A stretch of 64,000 nucleotides of DNA. Origin: Nocardioides potassii (GTDB lineage: Bacteria > Actinomycetota > Actinomycetes > Propionibacteriales > Nocardioidaceae). A program made the translations under genes and the position numbers. Each line of letters starts with the position of its first letter. Positions within the stretch are counted from its first letter, which is position 1. Under the pieces are notes generated by a model that did no database searches, was not told the origin of the DNA, and worked only from the letters and a program-made list of their open reading frames with translations. Shown here piece after piece: positions 24,372 through 32,875 of the stretch. The stretch covers positions 32,464 to 96,463 of the forward strand of contig NZ_JAKJHZ010000002.1 in the NCBI RefSeq assembly GCF_021648885.1. Reading direction: 5' to 3'.

Positions 24372-25868
24372 ATGGACGCTCTCTCCGGTGTCCTCGACAC
24401 CGGAGAGCTGTGGCGCCTGACCATGGAGCACTCTCCTGTGGGGATGGCGCTGGTCTCGACCGACGGGAAGATCCTCGCCGCCAACACGGCGCTCGGCGAG
24501 ATGCTCGGCTACGACCCCGACGAGCTGGCGCAGCGCTCGGTGGCCGACCTCACCCACCCCGACGACCTCGCCACCGACCTCGACCTCATGCGCCAGGCCA
24601 TGGCGGGCACGACGACGTCCTACCGCGTGCCCAAGCGGTGCTTCCGCTCCGACGGCAGCCTGTTGCAGGGGGAGCTGTCGGCGCTCCTGCTGCGTGACAC
24701 CGACGGTGTGCCGCTGCAGTTCATCATGCAGATCATCGACCGCACCGAGGTGCACGCGTTCGCCGAGCGCCTCGACGCCGCCGAGGAGACCACCCACGAC
24801 CTCATCAGCAAGGGACAGGCCATCCTCGGCAGCGTCTCGGTGGGGCTGCTCCTGGTCGACGCCGACGGCACGTACAGCGCCTGGAACCACCGCCAGCAGG
24901 AGCTCCTCGACATCGCCTTCCCCGACGGTCACGGCGGCCGCGCCGGGCAGCTCGGCTTCGTTTACGACGCCGACCAGGAGGCAGCGCTGACGTTCGAGCA
25001 GTTTCCGTGCGCGCGCGCCACCCACGGCGAGGGGGAGGAGTTCGACGACCTCCTGATCTGGATCGGCGAGGAGCCGGCCTCGCGTCGCGCCCTCTCGGTG
25101 TCGGCGCGAACCGTGCGGGACCGCAGCGGGTCGCTCACCGGGGCCGTGCTGGCCTACAACGACGTCACCGAGCTCATCCGTGCCACGCGGGTCAAGGACG
25201 AGTTCGTCTCGACGGTGTCGCACGAGCTGCGTACGCCGCTGACGTCCGCGCTCGCCTACCTCGAGCTGCTCGACGAGTCGGTCGAGGCGGCGCCGGAGGC
25301 GCACCAGCAGGTGGCTGCGGCGCGCCGCAACGTGCTGCGGCTCTCGCACCTGGTCGCCGACCTGATCTTCTCCACCCGCGCGGGGTCCGGGTCGCAGGTG
25401 ATCGACCCGCACCCGACCGACGTGGTGCGTGTGGTGCGGGAGGCGGTCGATGCGGCGGGTGTCGCCGCTGACGGTGCGGGTGTGGGGCTGGTGCTCGAGC
25501 ACCCCGAGCGCCTCGAGATGGTCGCGGACGGTCTGCGCCTGCGTCAGGTGCTGGACAACCTGCTGGACAACGCGATCCTCTACGGCCGGCCCGGTGGCCG
25601 GGTCCGGGTCGTGGTGGAGGAGACCCCCGGGGCCGTGACGATCACGGTGGCGGACGACGGCGACGGCGTCGACCCGGACGACCTCCCGGAGGTCTTCGAG
25701 CGCTTCTTCCGCGGCCAGAACGCCCAGCGGCGCCAGGTCGGGGGCACCGGTCTGGGCCTGGCCATCGTGCGGACGATCGTGGAGGCCCACGGCGGGGAGG
25801 TCTCGATCTCGAGCGAGCCCGGGGAGGGCACGACGGTGCGCGTGCTGCTCCCGCGGACCGCGCTCTAG
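24372..25868 (+). CDS. orphan PAS-PAS sensor histidine kinase
   Basis: A soluble histidine kinase of 498 residues without membrane segments. It has two PAS-like domains (about 15-130, HSPVGMALVSTDGKILAAN; about 145-265, ILGSVSVGLLLVDADGTYSAWN), then the dimerisation H-box VSHELRTPLTS with phospho-acceptor His284 and a HATPase domain with N-box LDNLLDNAI, G1 DDGDG and G2 GGTGLGLAI. AAGGAGGGT precedes the ATG at 24372. No response regulator gene is adjacent, so its partner and signal are unknown; a light, redox or small-ligand signal would fit PAS domains. Confidence 0.93.
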   Translation: MDALSGVLDTGELWRLTMEHSPVGMALVSTDGKILAANTALGEMLGYDPDELAQRSVADLTHPDDLATDLDLMRQAMAGTTTSYRVPKRCFRSDGSLLQGELSALLLRDTDGVPLQFIMQIIDRTEVHAFAERLDAAEETTHDLISKGQAILGSVSVGLLLVDADGTYSAWNHRQQELLDIAFPDGHGGRAGQLGFVYDADQEAALTFEQFPCARATHGEGEEFDDLLIWIGEEPASRRALSVSARTVRDRSGSLTGAVLAYNDVTELIRATRVKDEFVSTVSHELRTPLTSALAYLELLDESVEAAPEAHQQVAAARRNVLRLSHLVADLIFSTRAGSGSQVIDPHPTDVVRVVREAVDAAGVAADGAGVGLVLEHPERLEMVADGLRLRQVLDNLLDNAILYGRPGGRVRVVVEETPGAVTITVADDGDGVDPDDLPEVFERFFRGQNAQRRQVGGTGLGLAIVRTIVEAHGGEVSISSEPGEGTTVRVLLPRTAL

Positions 25869-26309
25869 ACAGCGCCACTGACGACCGATTCCGTCGCCGG
25901 CGGTCCAGACCAGCACGCATCCCGTGTCCAGAGCCGGCGGCGGTCCGGCTCAGGTTGCCCGCAGGTATGCCGCACGAGGCAAGTGGCGGGGCACACGCGC
26001 CCTACCGTTTCCGGACCGGCAGGCGGCAACGAGCCGGACGAAGCCCGGGAAACGCGAGGACCCCCCGCACGAGTGCGAGGGGTCCGGGCGCGTACCGGGT
26101 GGGGTCCGGTGCGTGTCTCGCGAGGTGGGGGCCATCCCGCGAGGCTGTCGCCAACAACTGCCATCAGGAGCATTTGCCAACGGCTCTTGCCTAAGTTTGC
26201 CAAAGCACGACACACTCTGCACAGGTTTTGGGACTATTTCTTTCGACAGCTTTCTCGCGGGACGCTGCTCACCAACCCCACACAGCACAACAAACCCCTG
26301 GAGACCCAC
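25869..26309 (+). other. 441-base regulatory region before the exported-peptide gene
   Basis: No convincing gene lies here. CGTTTCC near 26006 pairs with GGAAACG near 26048, enclosing GC-rich sequence. A hairpin at 26058-26085 has 7-base outer arms (GGACCCC/GGGGTCC) and a GCAC/GTGC tip. Three TTGCC(A/T) boxes start at 26174, 26187 and 26197, and the last 150 bases are noticeably AT-richer than the window average. GGAG at 26300-26303 is the ribosome binding site of the peptide gene. The structure does not match any riboswitch class I can recognise. Confidence 0.5.
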
Positions 26310-26432
26310 ATGAAGACCAAGGCCCCCCGCCTCGTCGTTGCCCTCATCGCGATCGTCGGCGTCGCCGGCATGACCGTTCCCGCTGACGCCGCGCCTGCGA
26401 AGCAGACGGCGCGCAGCGTCTGGTGCTGCTGA
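26310..26432 (+). CDS. 40-residue exported peptide, candidate signalling peptide
   Basis: A short gene with a good start (CTGGAGACCCAC before the ATG). The product has a basic n-region (MKTKAPR), a hydrophobic core (about residues 8-23) and a VPADA-A type cleavage site near residue 27-28, leaving a mature APAKQTARSVWCC tail ending in Trp-Cys-Cys. No family is recognised. Its stop lies 38 bases from the stop of the convergent XRE-HTH/TPR regulator with a shared hairpin between them. The pairing resembles peptide/receptor genes of RRNPP systems, so the tail may be a pheromone; it could also be a small secreted Cys peptide of other use. Confidence 0.6.
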   Translation: MKTKAPRLVVALIAIVGVAGMTVPADAAPAKQTARSVWCC

Positions 26433-26443
26433 TCCCTCGTTCT

Positions 26444-26474
26444 CTGAGCGGGGCCTGACGGCCCGACGGCTCAG
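26444..26474. terminator. shared hairpin between convergent peptide and regulator genes
   Basis: Outer arms CTGAGC (26444-26449) and GCTCAG (26469-26474) enclose GGGCC-TGAC-GGCCC (26451-26464). It would serve both convergent genes; the outer right arm includes the regulator stop codon. There is no long T-tract. Confidence 0.55.
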
Positions 26475-27838
26475 CTGCGGGCGTACGTCGTCGTGGCGAC
26501 GCGCGCCCGCAGTCCGGACGACACCGCCGCCCGGCGGTAGGCATCCAGGGCGGCCTCGTGCATGCCGACTCCGTTGAGGAGGTCAGCGAGGTCGAACCAC
26601 AGTTGCGCGGCTTCCTGGTCGGAGCCAATGGCTGACAACCTGAGCACTGCGTCCTGGTAGGACGCGGCCGCGCGCTCAGTCGCCCCCTCGGCCGCGTAGG
26701 TCCGGCCCTCGAGGGTCAGTGCCTCGGCCTCGACGATCGGTGCGTGGCCTTCGGTGGTCGCGTGGACCTGAGCGACGAGCTCACGGCTCTCGTCGTGATC
26801 GCCGGCGATGAAGGCCACCCGAGCCAAACCGAGCAAGGTGTAGGCGACGTCGATGGGGCTGGCGCTGCTCCACTTCATGTCGGAGGCAGCCTGCTCGAAG
26901 TTGTGGCGTGCGTCGGCCAGGGCCGGCGGGTCGAGCTCGAGCTGGAGCCGCCCCACCTCGGTGCGCAGGCGCGCGAGGTTGCGGGCGTCCTGCCCCTCAC
27001 TCATGAGCGCAAGCGCACGCTCTGCGAGTGGTACGGCGGCTGCGGCGTCGCCCCGGCGTCCCTGCATCACGCTGGCGTTCCAGTAGGCCGAGGCGCGCGC
27101 ACGCGGCGAGCCGAGGGCCTCGGCGCGGGCGATCGCCTTGCGACACAGCCGCACCGCGTGTCCGGTGTCGCCCCGCTCGAAGTGCGCGGCCGCCACGGTC
27201 ACGGCGAGCTGGACGGCCTCGTCGCACGCGGCGAGGCCGGCGTCCTCCACCTGCGCGATGACCCGCTCGCCGCACTCGATGGCGCGGCCGAGGTCGCCGG
27301 TCTCCCGGAAGATGCGGCTCAGCGCGATGCCCGCCTTGATCCTGGTCATGCCGTTGGTCGTCGTGTCCTCGAGCAGGGACTCGAGCTCGAGGACCGCGTC
27401 GTCCTCGCGCTTGGTGGCCTCCAGGGCTCGCGCGTGGAGCAGGCGCGCGCGCTCGCGCATGCCCTCCATCTCCTTGCTGGCGAGCGCGTCGAGCGCCTTG
27501 CTGAGGTGCTTCTCCGCTTCTTCGGGCTGGCCCGACTCGAGGGAGAGCTCGGCGTAGTCGAGAGCGAGACGCATCTCGTGGATCTCGCGACGGTCCGCGA
27601 CCCCGAGCAGGGACTCGACGGTGACGTCGAGACGGACGGCCAGCGTCTCCAGCGCCAGGGCCGTGGGCTGACGGTGCCCGGACTCGATGCGGGAGAGGTA
27701 GGCCACGGACATCAGGTCGTCGGCCACCTCACCCTGCGTGAGGCCGCGCGCCTGCCGCGCAGCGCGCAACCGTCCGCCCAGCTCCACACGGTCGGTCTGC
27801 GCCAGCACAGCCGCAAGTCGCGAGTCCATGAGGGCCAT
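26471..27838 (-). CDS. XRE-family HTH regulator with TPR domain
   Basis: A 455-residue regulator. Residues about 19-78 are an XRE helix-turn-helix (LGGRLRAARQARGLTQGEVADDLMSVAYLSRIESGHRQPTALALETLAVRLDVTVESLLG). The rest, about 87-450, is a chain of helical TPR-like repeats (for example LDYAELSLESGQPEEAEKHLSKALDA and YQDAVLRLSAIGSDQEAAQLWFDLADLLNGVGMHEAALDAYRRA). That architecture is shared by peptide-sensing RRNPP regulators such as PlcR. Start options are residue 1 or Met4. It is convergent with a 40-residue exported peptide, its likely ligand source. Autoregulation is possible through TTGA/TCAA repeats upstream. Confidence 0.85.
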   Translation of the reverse strand: MALMDSRLAAVLAQTDRVELGGRLRAARQARGLTQGEVADDLMSVAYLSRIESGHRQPTALALETLAVRLDVTVESLLGVADRREIHEMRLALDYAELSLESGQPEEAEKHLSKALDALASKEMEGMRERARLLHARALEATKREDDAVLELESLLEDTTTNGMTRIKAGIALSRIFRETGDLGRAIECGERVIAQVEDAGLAACDEAVQLAVTVAAAHFERGDTGHAVRLCRKAIARAEALGSPRARASAYWNASVMQGRRGDAAAAVPLAERALALMSEGQDARNLARLRTEVGRLQLELDPPALADARHNFEQAASDMKWSSASPIDVAYTLLGLARVAFIAGDHDESRELVAQVHATTEGHAPIVEAEALTLEGRTYAAEGATERAAASYQDAVLRLSAIGSDQEAAQLWFDLADLLNGVGMHEAALDAYRRAAVSSGLRARVATTTYARS

Positions 27839-27985
27839 TGTGCGGCACGTTTGACTGAAATCCGTTGAATTGGGTCAAGTATTAACTTAGGAGATCCTTT
27901 GCTGCCCCATTCAGGTGAGCTCAGGGGTTCGACGAACGTAGGTCTCACGTGCCGCGTTTGACCGCGGCTTGAGCGTCCCTGCTGC
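27839..27985 (-). promoter_or_regulatory. AT-rich promoter region of the XRE-TPR regulator
   Basis: The first 60 bases upstream of the regulator are unusually AT-rich. TTGACC on the minus strand (27878-27873) could be a -35. TTGA at 27851, then TTGA (27865-27868) and TCAA (27875-27878) in inverted orientation may be an autoregulatory operator. No confident -10 is seen. The rest of this interval precedes the end of cysN. Confidence 0.4.
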
Positions 27986-29299
27986 TCAGCTGCCGCTGTT
28001 GATCATGCCGGCGCCGACGGTCACGCCGGTCGCCTCGTCGATCAGGATGAACGACCCAGTGGTCCGGTTCTTCGAGTACGGGTCGCACAGCAGCGGCACC
28101 GTCGTACGCAGCTGGACGCGACCGATCTCGTTGAGGCCGAGCTCGCCGGCCTCCTGGTCGCGGTGCAGCGAGTTCACGTCGAGGCGGTACTGGATGTCCT
28201 TGACCATCGCGCGACCGGTGCGGGTCGTGTGCTTGATCGCGAGCTTCTGGCGCGGACGCAGCGGCTCGTTGGTCATCCAGCACACCATCGCGTCGATGTC
28301 CTGGCTCGGCTTCGGGGCGTTCTTGGGCCGGGCGATCATGTCGCCGCGGGACACGTCGACGTCGTCCTCGAGGTGCACGGTGACCGACATCGGCGGGAAC
28401 GCCTCGGTGACCTCCTGGTCGAAGAGCTCGACGCGCAAGATGGTCGACGTCATGCCGCTCGGCAGCACGACGACCTCGTCGCCCTTCTTCAGCACGCCGC
28501 CGGCCACCTGGCCGGCGTACCCGCGGAAGTCGTGGTACTGGTCGGACTTGGGCCGGATGACGTACTGCACCGGGAAGCGCGTGTCGACCAGGTCGCGGTC
28601 GGAGGCGACGTGGACGTGCTCGAGGTGGTGCATGAGCGTGGGGCCTGAGTACCACGGCGTGTTCTCGGAGCGGTTGACGACGTTGTCGCCCTGGAGCGCC
28701 GAGATCGGGATGACCTCGAGGTCGGGGATGTTGAGCTTGGTCGCGAACTGGGTGAACTCGCGGTGGATCTTCTCGTAGACCTCCTGCGACCAGTCGACGA
28801 GGTCCATCTTGTTGATCGCCAGCACGAGGTGCGGCACGCGGAGCAGCGACAGCAGCACCGCGTGGCGGCGCGACTGCTCGGTGAGGCCCTGGCGGGCGTC
28901 GACGAGCACAAGGCCCAGGTCGGCGGTCGAGGCGCCGGTGACCATGTTGCGCGTGTACTGGATGTGGCCCGGGGTGTCGGCGATGATGAACTTGCGGTTG
29001 GGCGTCGCGAAGTAGCGGTAGGCCACGTCGATGGTGATGCCCTGCTCGCGCTCGGAGCGGAGGCCGTCCGTCAGCAGCGCCAGGTCGGTGTAGTCGTAGC
29101 CCTTGGACTGGCTGGTCGTCTCGACCGCCTCGAGCTGGTCCTCGAAGATCGACTTGGAGTCGAGGAGCAGCCGACCGATCAGGGTCGACTTGCCGTCGTC
29201 GACGGAGCCGGCCGTCGCGAAGCGCAGCAGGTCGGCGTTCTCGGTGACGGCGGCTGCGTCCGCGCCGGCGGTGGTCGGGGTGGTGTCCGGGGTGGCCAT
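27986..29299 (-). CDS. cysN: sulfate adenylyltransferase large subunit CysN
   Basis: The GTPase subunit of ATP sulfurylase, which drives APS formation from sulfate and ATP. It has 437 residues with GTPase motifs G1 GSVDDGKST, G3 DTPGHIQYTRNM and G4 NKMDLVDW. There is no fused APS kinase; the CysC-type kinase is encoded separately at 35177-36364. ATG at 29299 overlaps the cysD stop as TGATG. Sulfate would be activated here for cysteine synthesis or sulfation. Confidence 0.96.
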   Translation of the reverse strand: MATPDTTPTTAGADAAAVTENADLLRFATAGSVDDGKSTLIGRLLLDSKSIFEDQLEAVETTSQSKGYDYTDLALLTDGLRSEREQGITIDVAYRYFATPNRKFIIADTPGHIQYTRNMVTGASTADLGLVLVDARQGLTEQSRRHAVLLSLLRVPHLVLAINKMDLVDWSQEVYEKIHREFTQFATKLNIPDLEVIPISALQGDNVVNRSENTPWYSGPTLMHHLEHVHVASDRDLVDTRFPVQYVIRPKSDQYHDFRGYAGQVAGGVLKKGDEVVVLPSGMTSTILRVELFDQEVTEAFPPMSVTVHLEDDVDVSRGDMIARPKNAPKPSQDIDAMVCWMTNEPLRPRQKLAIKHTTRTGRAMVKDIQYRLDVNSLHRDQEAGELGLNEIGRVQLRTTVPLLCDPYSKNRTTGSFILIDEATGVTVGAGMINSGS

Positions 29300-30213
29300 C
29301 AGAAGTAGCCCTCCTTCTTGCGGTCTTCCATGGCGGCCTCGGAGAAGCGGTCATCGCCTCGGGTGGCGCCGCGCTCGGTCACCCGGGCGACGGCGATCTC
29401 CTCGATGATGGCGGCGGTGTCGGCAGCCTCGGACTCCACGCACCCGGTCTGGGTGCGGTCACCGACGGTGCGGAAGCGCACGGTCTTCGTCACGGGGGTC
29501 TCGCCGGCCTTGGGCTGGATCTCGGGACCGACCGACAGCAGCATGCCGTCGCGCTCGATCACCTCGCGCTCGTGGGCGAAGTAGATCGACGGGATCTCGA
29601 TCTGCTCGCGGTGGATGTAGCTCCAGATGTCGAGCTCGGTCCAGTTGGACAGCGGGAAGATCCGCATGTGCTCGCCGGCGTGGATGCGGCCGTTGTAGAG
29701 GCTCCACAGCTCGGGCCGCTGGTTCTTCGGGTCCCACTGGCCGAAGTCGTCGCGGTGGGAGTAGACGCGCTCCTTGGCGCGGGCCTTCTCCTCGTCGCGG
29801 CGGCCGCCACCGAAGGCGGCGGTGAAGCCGTTCTCCTCGATCGCGCCGAGCAGCGTGCCGATCTGCATGCGGTTGCGGCTGGTCTTGCCGTCGTCGACGA
29901 CGTGGCCCGCCGCGATGGCCTCGTCGATGGTCGCGACGATCATCCGGGCGCCGAGGCGGTCCACCCACGAGTCACGGGTGGCGAGCACCTCGTCGAAGTC
30001 GAGGCCGGTGTCGACCTGGAGCAGCGGGAACGGCAGCTTCGCCGGGAAGAACGCCTTCTCCGCCAGGCGGAGCATGACGATGGAGTCCTTGCCACCCGAG
30101 AACATCAGGACCGGCTTCTCGAACTCGGCGGCGACCTCACGGAAGATGTGGATCGACTCCGCCTCGAGCTGGTCCAGCTGGCTCAGCTGGTAGTCGACGT
30201 GGGTGTTGGTCAT
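29299..30213 (-). CDS. cysD: sulfate adenylyltransferase small subunit CysD
   Basis: The catalytic adenylyltransferase subunit of ATP sulfurylase, a PP-loop enzyme of 304 residues. The P-loop FSGGKDSIVMLRLAEKAF lies near residues 39-56, followed by LLQVDTGLDFDEVLATRD and RRDEEKARAKERVYS. It is the first gene of the cysDN operon and divergent from the GH16 gene. A TACGAT hexamer lies about 40 bases upstream of the ATG on the minus strand, a possible -10. Confidence 0.96.
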   Translation of the reverse strand: MTNTHVDYQLSQLDQLEAESIHIFREVAAEFEKPVLMFSGGKDSIVMLRLAEKAFFPAKLPFPLLQVDTGLDFDEVLATRDSWVDRLGARMIVATIDEAIAAGHVVDDGKTSRNRMQIGTLLGAIEENGFTAAFGGGRRDEEKARAKERVYSHRDDFGQWDPKNQRPELWSLYNGRIHAGEHMRIFPLSNWTELDIWSYIHREQIEIPSIYFAHEREVIERDGMLLSVGPEIQPKAGETPVTKTVRFRTVGDRTQTGCVESEAADTAAIIEEIAVARVTERGATRGDDRFSEAAMEDRKKEGYF

Positions 30214-30315
30214 GACGCAGGGAGGGCCTCTCTCGGGACAGCAGCCATCATCGTAGCGACGGGCGACCGCGTGGACGATTCGCGCTCGCGCGACCGAGTC
30301 GGCGAGACTCGCCGG

Positions 30316-31515
30316 ATGAGCCGTCGCCTCCGACTCGCACGTCCCGCCTCTTCGCGCAGGCCCCGCAGGACCACCCTGTCCGCCGTGGCCCTCATCACGG
30401 CGGCAGCCACCTTCGCGGGCTGCTCCTCGTCACCGAGCAGCGACGGCGAGCGGCCGTCGTACACGACGAGCGACGACGTGCAGGCGCGGGTGCTGCCCCA
30501 GCTCGCGGCCAACGGCGACGACGTGGAGTCCGCGGACGACGCGTCGTGGGTCGTCGACGCGACGGTCGCCGGGGTCGATGAAGGCACGACCGTCACCCTC
30601 CTCGCCAAGACCGATGGCGGGGACTGGGACGAGGTCTCGGAGGGCGAGACGGACGCCGACGGGCACGTCGCCCTCACGAGCGACACGGCCGGCACGCTGG
30701 TCGTCGTGACGGGTGACGGCGACGACGCGATCGGCACCGAGGTCGACACCAGCGACGCGCCGGAGCCGACGTTCACCGACGAGTTCGACGACGCCGACAG
30801 CGTCGACGGCGGTCCGGACGCCAAGTGGCGCACCCGCCAGCAGGGCCGCACCGGTGTCCGCACCTGCTCCCACGCTGACCCGAGCGCCGCCGAGGTGACG
30901 GACGGCGTCCTCGTGCTCAGCGTCGAGGAGGACCCGGCCGGCGGCGAGTGCCAGCTGCCCGGACGCCGCAAGATGTTCCCCTACCGGATCAACGGACATG
31001 TCGGCACCGAGAGCATCTTCGGCTTCACCTACGGCTACGCCGCGGCCCGGATCCGCACCCAGTCCGCGCGCGGGCAGCACGCTGCCTTCTGGATGCAGGC
31101 GGTCGGCGGGCAGCAGCCCGGTGGCCCGAAGGCCGGCGGCGCCGAGATCGACATCATGGAGTACTTCGGTGACGACCACCCAGAGGGCGGCCTGACGAGC
31201 TTCACCTACTTCCTGGACAAGGCCGGCAAGAAGCAGACGCTCGGCGGATGGCTGCCGGACGTCGATGACCTCGGCGACGACTGGGCCGAGAAGTACCACG
31301 TGTTCTCCGTCGAGTGGACGCCCGAGGAGTACGTCTTCCGGATCGACGGTCAGGTGACGCAGCGGATCGAGGGGGAGACCTCCGGGCGCGAGGAGTTCCT
31401 CATCCTGAGCCTGCTGTCGTCGGACTACGAGCTGCCCCGGTTCAACGGTGAGCTGCCCGAGACCATGGAGGTCGACTGGGCGCGCGTGTGGGAGACCGGT
31501 CCCGAGGAGGGCTGA
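30316..31515 (+). CDS. GH16 family glycoside hydrolase lipoprotein
   Basis: An extracellular lipoprotein of 399 residues likely to cut beta-glucans or related galactans. The signal peptide with twin Arg clusters ends in TFAGC (Cys36). An acidic Asp-rich linker and a small beta domain (about 75-150) precede the GH16 domain, whose active-site strand GGAEIDIMEYFGD gives E277, D279 and E282. A flanking SVEWTPEEYVFRIDGQV is also typical. ATG at 30316 is chosen to start the signal peptide. The convergent dtd gene begins directly after the stop. Confidence 0.9.
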   Translation: MSRRLRLARPASSRRPRRTTLSAVALITAAATFAGCSSSPSSDGERPSYTTSDDVQARVLPQLAANGDDVESADDASWVVDATVAGVDEGTTVTLLAKTDGGDWDEVSEGETDADGHVALTSDTAGTLVVVTGDGDDAIGTEVDTSDAPEPTFTDEFDDADSVDGGPDAKWRTRQQGRTGVRTCSHADPSAAEVTDGVLVLSVEEDPAGGECQLPGRRKMFPYRINGHVGTESIFGFTYGYAAARIRTQSARGQHAAFWMQAVGGQQPGGPKAGGAEIDIMEYFGDDHPEGGLTSFTYFLDKAGKKQTLGGWLPDVDDLGDDWAEKYHVFSVEWTPEEYVFRIDGQVTQRIEGETSGREEFLILSLLSSDYELPRFNGELPETMEVDWARVWETGPEEG

Positions 31516-31944
31516 TCACGGCGAGTCGAGGACCAGGGTGATCGGCCCGTCGTTGACGCTCTCCACGCGCATGTCCGCGCCGAACCGGCCGTGCTCGACG
31601 TGGGCGCCGAGGCGCTCGAGCTCGGCGCACACCGCGTCGTAGAGCGGTTCGCTCACCGGCCCGGGCGCGGCCGCCTGCCAGGTCGGCCGCCGGCCCTTGC
31701 GGGCGTCGCCGTACAGCGTGAACTGGCTGACGACCAGCACCGGCGCGCCGACGTCGCTGGCGCTCGTCTCCTCGCGCAGGAGGCGCAGGTCCCAGATCTT
31801 GCGCGCCGTCCACGCCACCTCGCCCGGCCCGTCGTCGTGGGTGACGCCGAGGTAGACCAGGAGGCCGGGGGAGCCGAGCTCGCCGACCACCTCGCCGTCG
31901 ACGCGGACGCTGGCGGAGAGGACCCGCTGGATGACTGCGCGCAT
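31516..31944 (-). CDS. dtd: D-aminoacyl-tRNA deacylase
   Basis: Hydrolyses D-amino acids, and Gly mischarged on tRNA-Ala, from tRNAs as a proofreading step in the cytosol. It is 142 residues and homodimeric in the family. The signature [15 protein letters not shown] and the cross-subunit Gly-cisPro motif region [10 protein letters not shown] are present. It lies tail to tail with the GH16 gene without a gap. Upstream, within 10 bases of its start, is a REP-like palindrome. Confidence 0.96.
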   Translation of the reverse strand: MRAVIQRVLSASVRVDGEVVGELGSPGLLVYLGVTHDDGPGEVAWTARKIWDLRLLREETSASDVGAPVLVVSQFTLYGDARKGRRPTWQAAAPGPVSEPLYDAVCAELERLGAHVEHGRFGADMRVESVNDGPITLVLDSP

Positions 31945-31951
31945 GGTGACA

Positions 31952-31991
31952 TGGTCTCGATACGCTCGCTGCGCTCGCTACTCGACCACCG
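31952..31991. repeat. REP-like palindrome, GGTCTCGATACGCTCGC type
   Basis: TGGTCTCGATACGCTCGC runs into GCGCTCGCTACTCGACCACCG. The ends GGTC-TCGA and TCGACC mirror each other and the centre GCTCGCTGCGC is GC-palindromic. Elements of this type are scattered between genes in many high-GC actinobacteria. It lies between divergent dtd and the BKACE gene and must contain or flank their promoters. Confidence 0.7.
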
Positions 31992-31996
31992 AGGAA

Positions 31997-32824
31997 ATGA
32001 TGACTGACCCGCTCCTGATCACGGTCGCGCCCACCGGCGCCGAGACCGCGAAGGCCGACTGCCCGCAGCTCCCCACCACCCCGGAGGAGATCGCGCGCAC
32101 CGCGGCCGCGTGCGAGGCGGCCGGCGCCGCCATGATCCACCTCCACGTCCGCGATGGGGAGCACGCGCCCACGCTCGACCAGGCGCTGCTGCGCGAGTGG
32201 GTGGCGGCGGTGCGCGAGTCGTCGTCGCTCGTGGTGCAGCTCTCCACCGGCGGCTCCGTCCACGACCCGCTGGACGAGCGGCTGAAGGTGCTCGACGCCG
32301 AGCCCGACTCGTGCAGCCTGACGATGGGCACGACGAACTTCGGCGATGACGTCTTCCTCAACCCGTGGCCGTTCGTCAAGGACCTCTACCAGCTCGCCCT
32401 CTCCCGAGGCGTGGCGCCGGAGTTCGAGCTGTTCGACCTCGGCCAGGTGCACGCCCTCGGGCGGCTGATCCGGGAGTACGGCGTCCCCACCGGCGGCAAG
32501 GTGCACGTCGACTTCGTGATGGGGGTGCCCGGCGGCATGCCCGGCACCGCCCCGGCCCTGGTCGCCGGTGTGGCGGCACTCCCGCCCGAGGTGACCTCGT
32601 GGTCCGCGACGGGCATCGGCCGCTCGACCCTCGCCGTGGCCATGGCCTCGCTCTCGATGGGCGGCCACCTGCGCGTCGGCATGGAGGACGTGCTGACGAT
32701 CAGCCGCGGCGTACCGGTGGAGTCCAACGCACAGCTCGTCGAGCGCGCCGTCGACCTCGGCCGGATCGCCCAGCGCACCCCGATGTCACCCGCCCAGTGC
32801 CGGGAGCTCCTCGGCCTGTCCTGA
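31997..32824 (+). CDS. BKACE family (beta-keto acid cleavage, DUF849) enzyme
   Basis: A zinc-dependent beta-keto acid cleavage enzyme related to 3-keto-5-aminohexanoate cleavage protein, which condenses a beta-keto acid with acetyl-CoA. It has 275 residues and a TIM barrel. Metal-binding AAMIHLHVRDGEHAPTLD occurs near residues 44-60, with LSTGGSVHDP, EFELFDLG and HVDFVMGVPGGMPGT as further landmarks. Two consecutive ATGs (31997, 32000) could start it, after GAGGAA. The precise keto-acid substrate cannot be told from sequence. Confidence 0.9.
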   Translation: MMTDPLLITVAPTGAETAKADCPQLPTTPEEIARTAAACEAAGAAMIHLHVRDGEHAPTLDQALLREWVAAVRESSSLVVQLSTGGSVHDPLDERLKVLDAEPDSCSLTMGTTNFGDDVFLNPWPFVKDLYQLALSRGVAPEFELFDLGQVHALGRLIREYGVPTGGKVHVDFVMGVPGGMPGTAPALVAGVAALPPEVTSWSATGIGRSTLAVAMASLSMGGHLRVGMEDVLTISRGVPVESNAQLVERAVDLGRIAQRTPMSPAQCRELLGLS

Positions 32825-32875
32825 GCCTGTGGAGGACCGTTTTCCTCCGGGCCCGATCGCTGGTGGGGTGGCAGG

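Noticed and set aside
25869..26309. Cobalamin, c-di-GMP or c-di-AMP riboswitch
   Set aside because: Some GGGAA/CGC patterns appear, but the conserved cores of these classes could not be aligned.
26744..27868. 374-residue plus-strand ORF antisense to the XRE-TPR regulator
   Set aside because: Shadow frame with biased composition; the HTH and TPR motifs are on the other strand.
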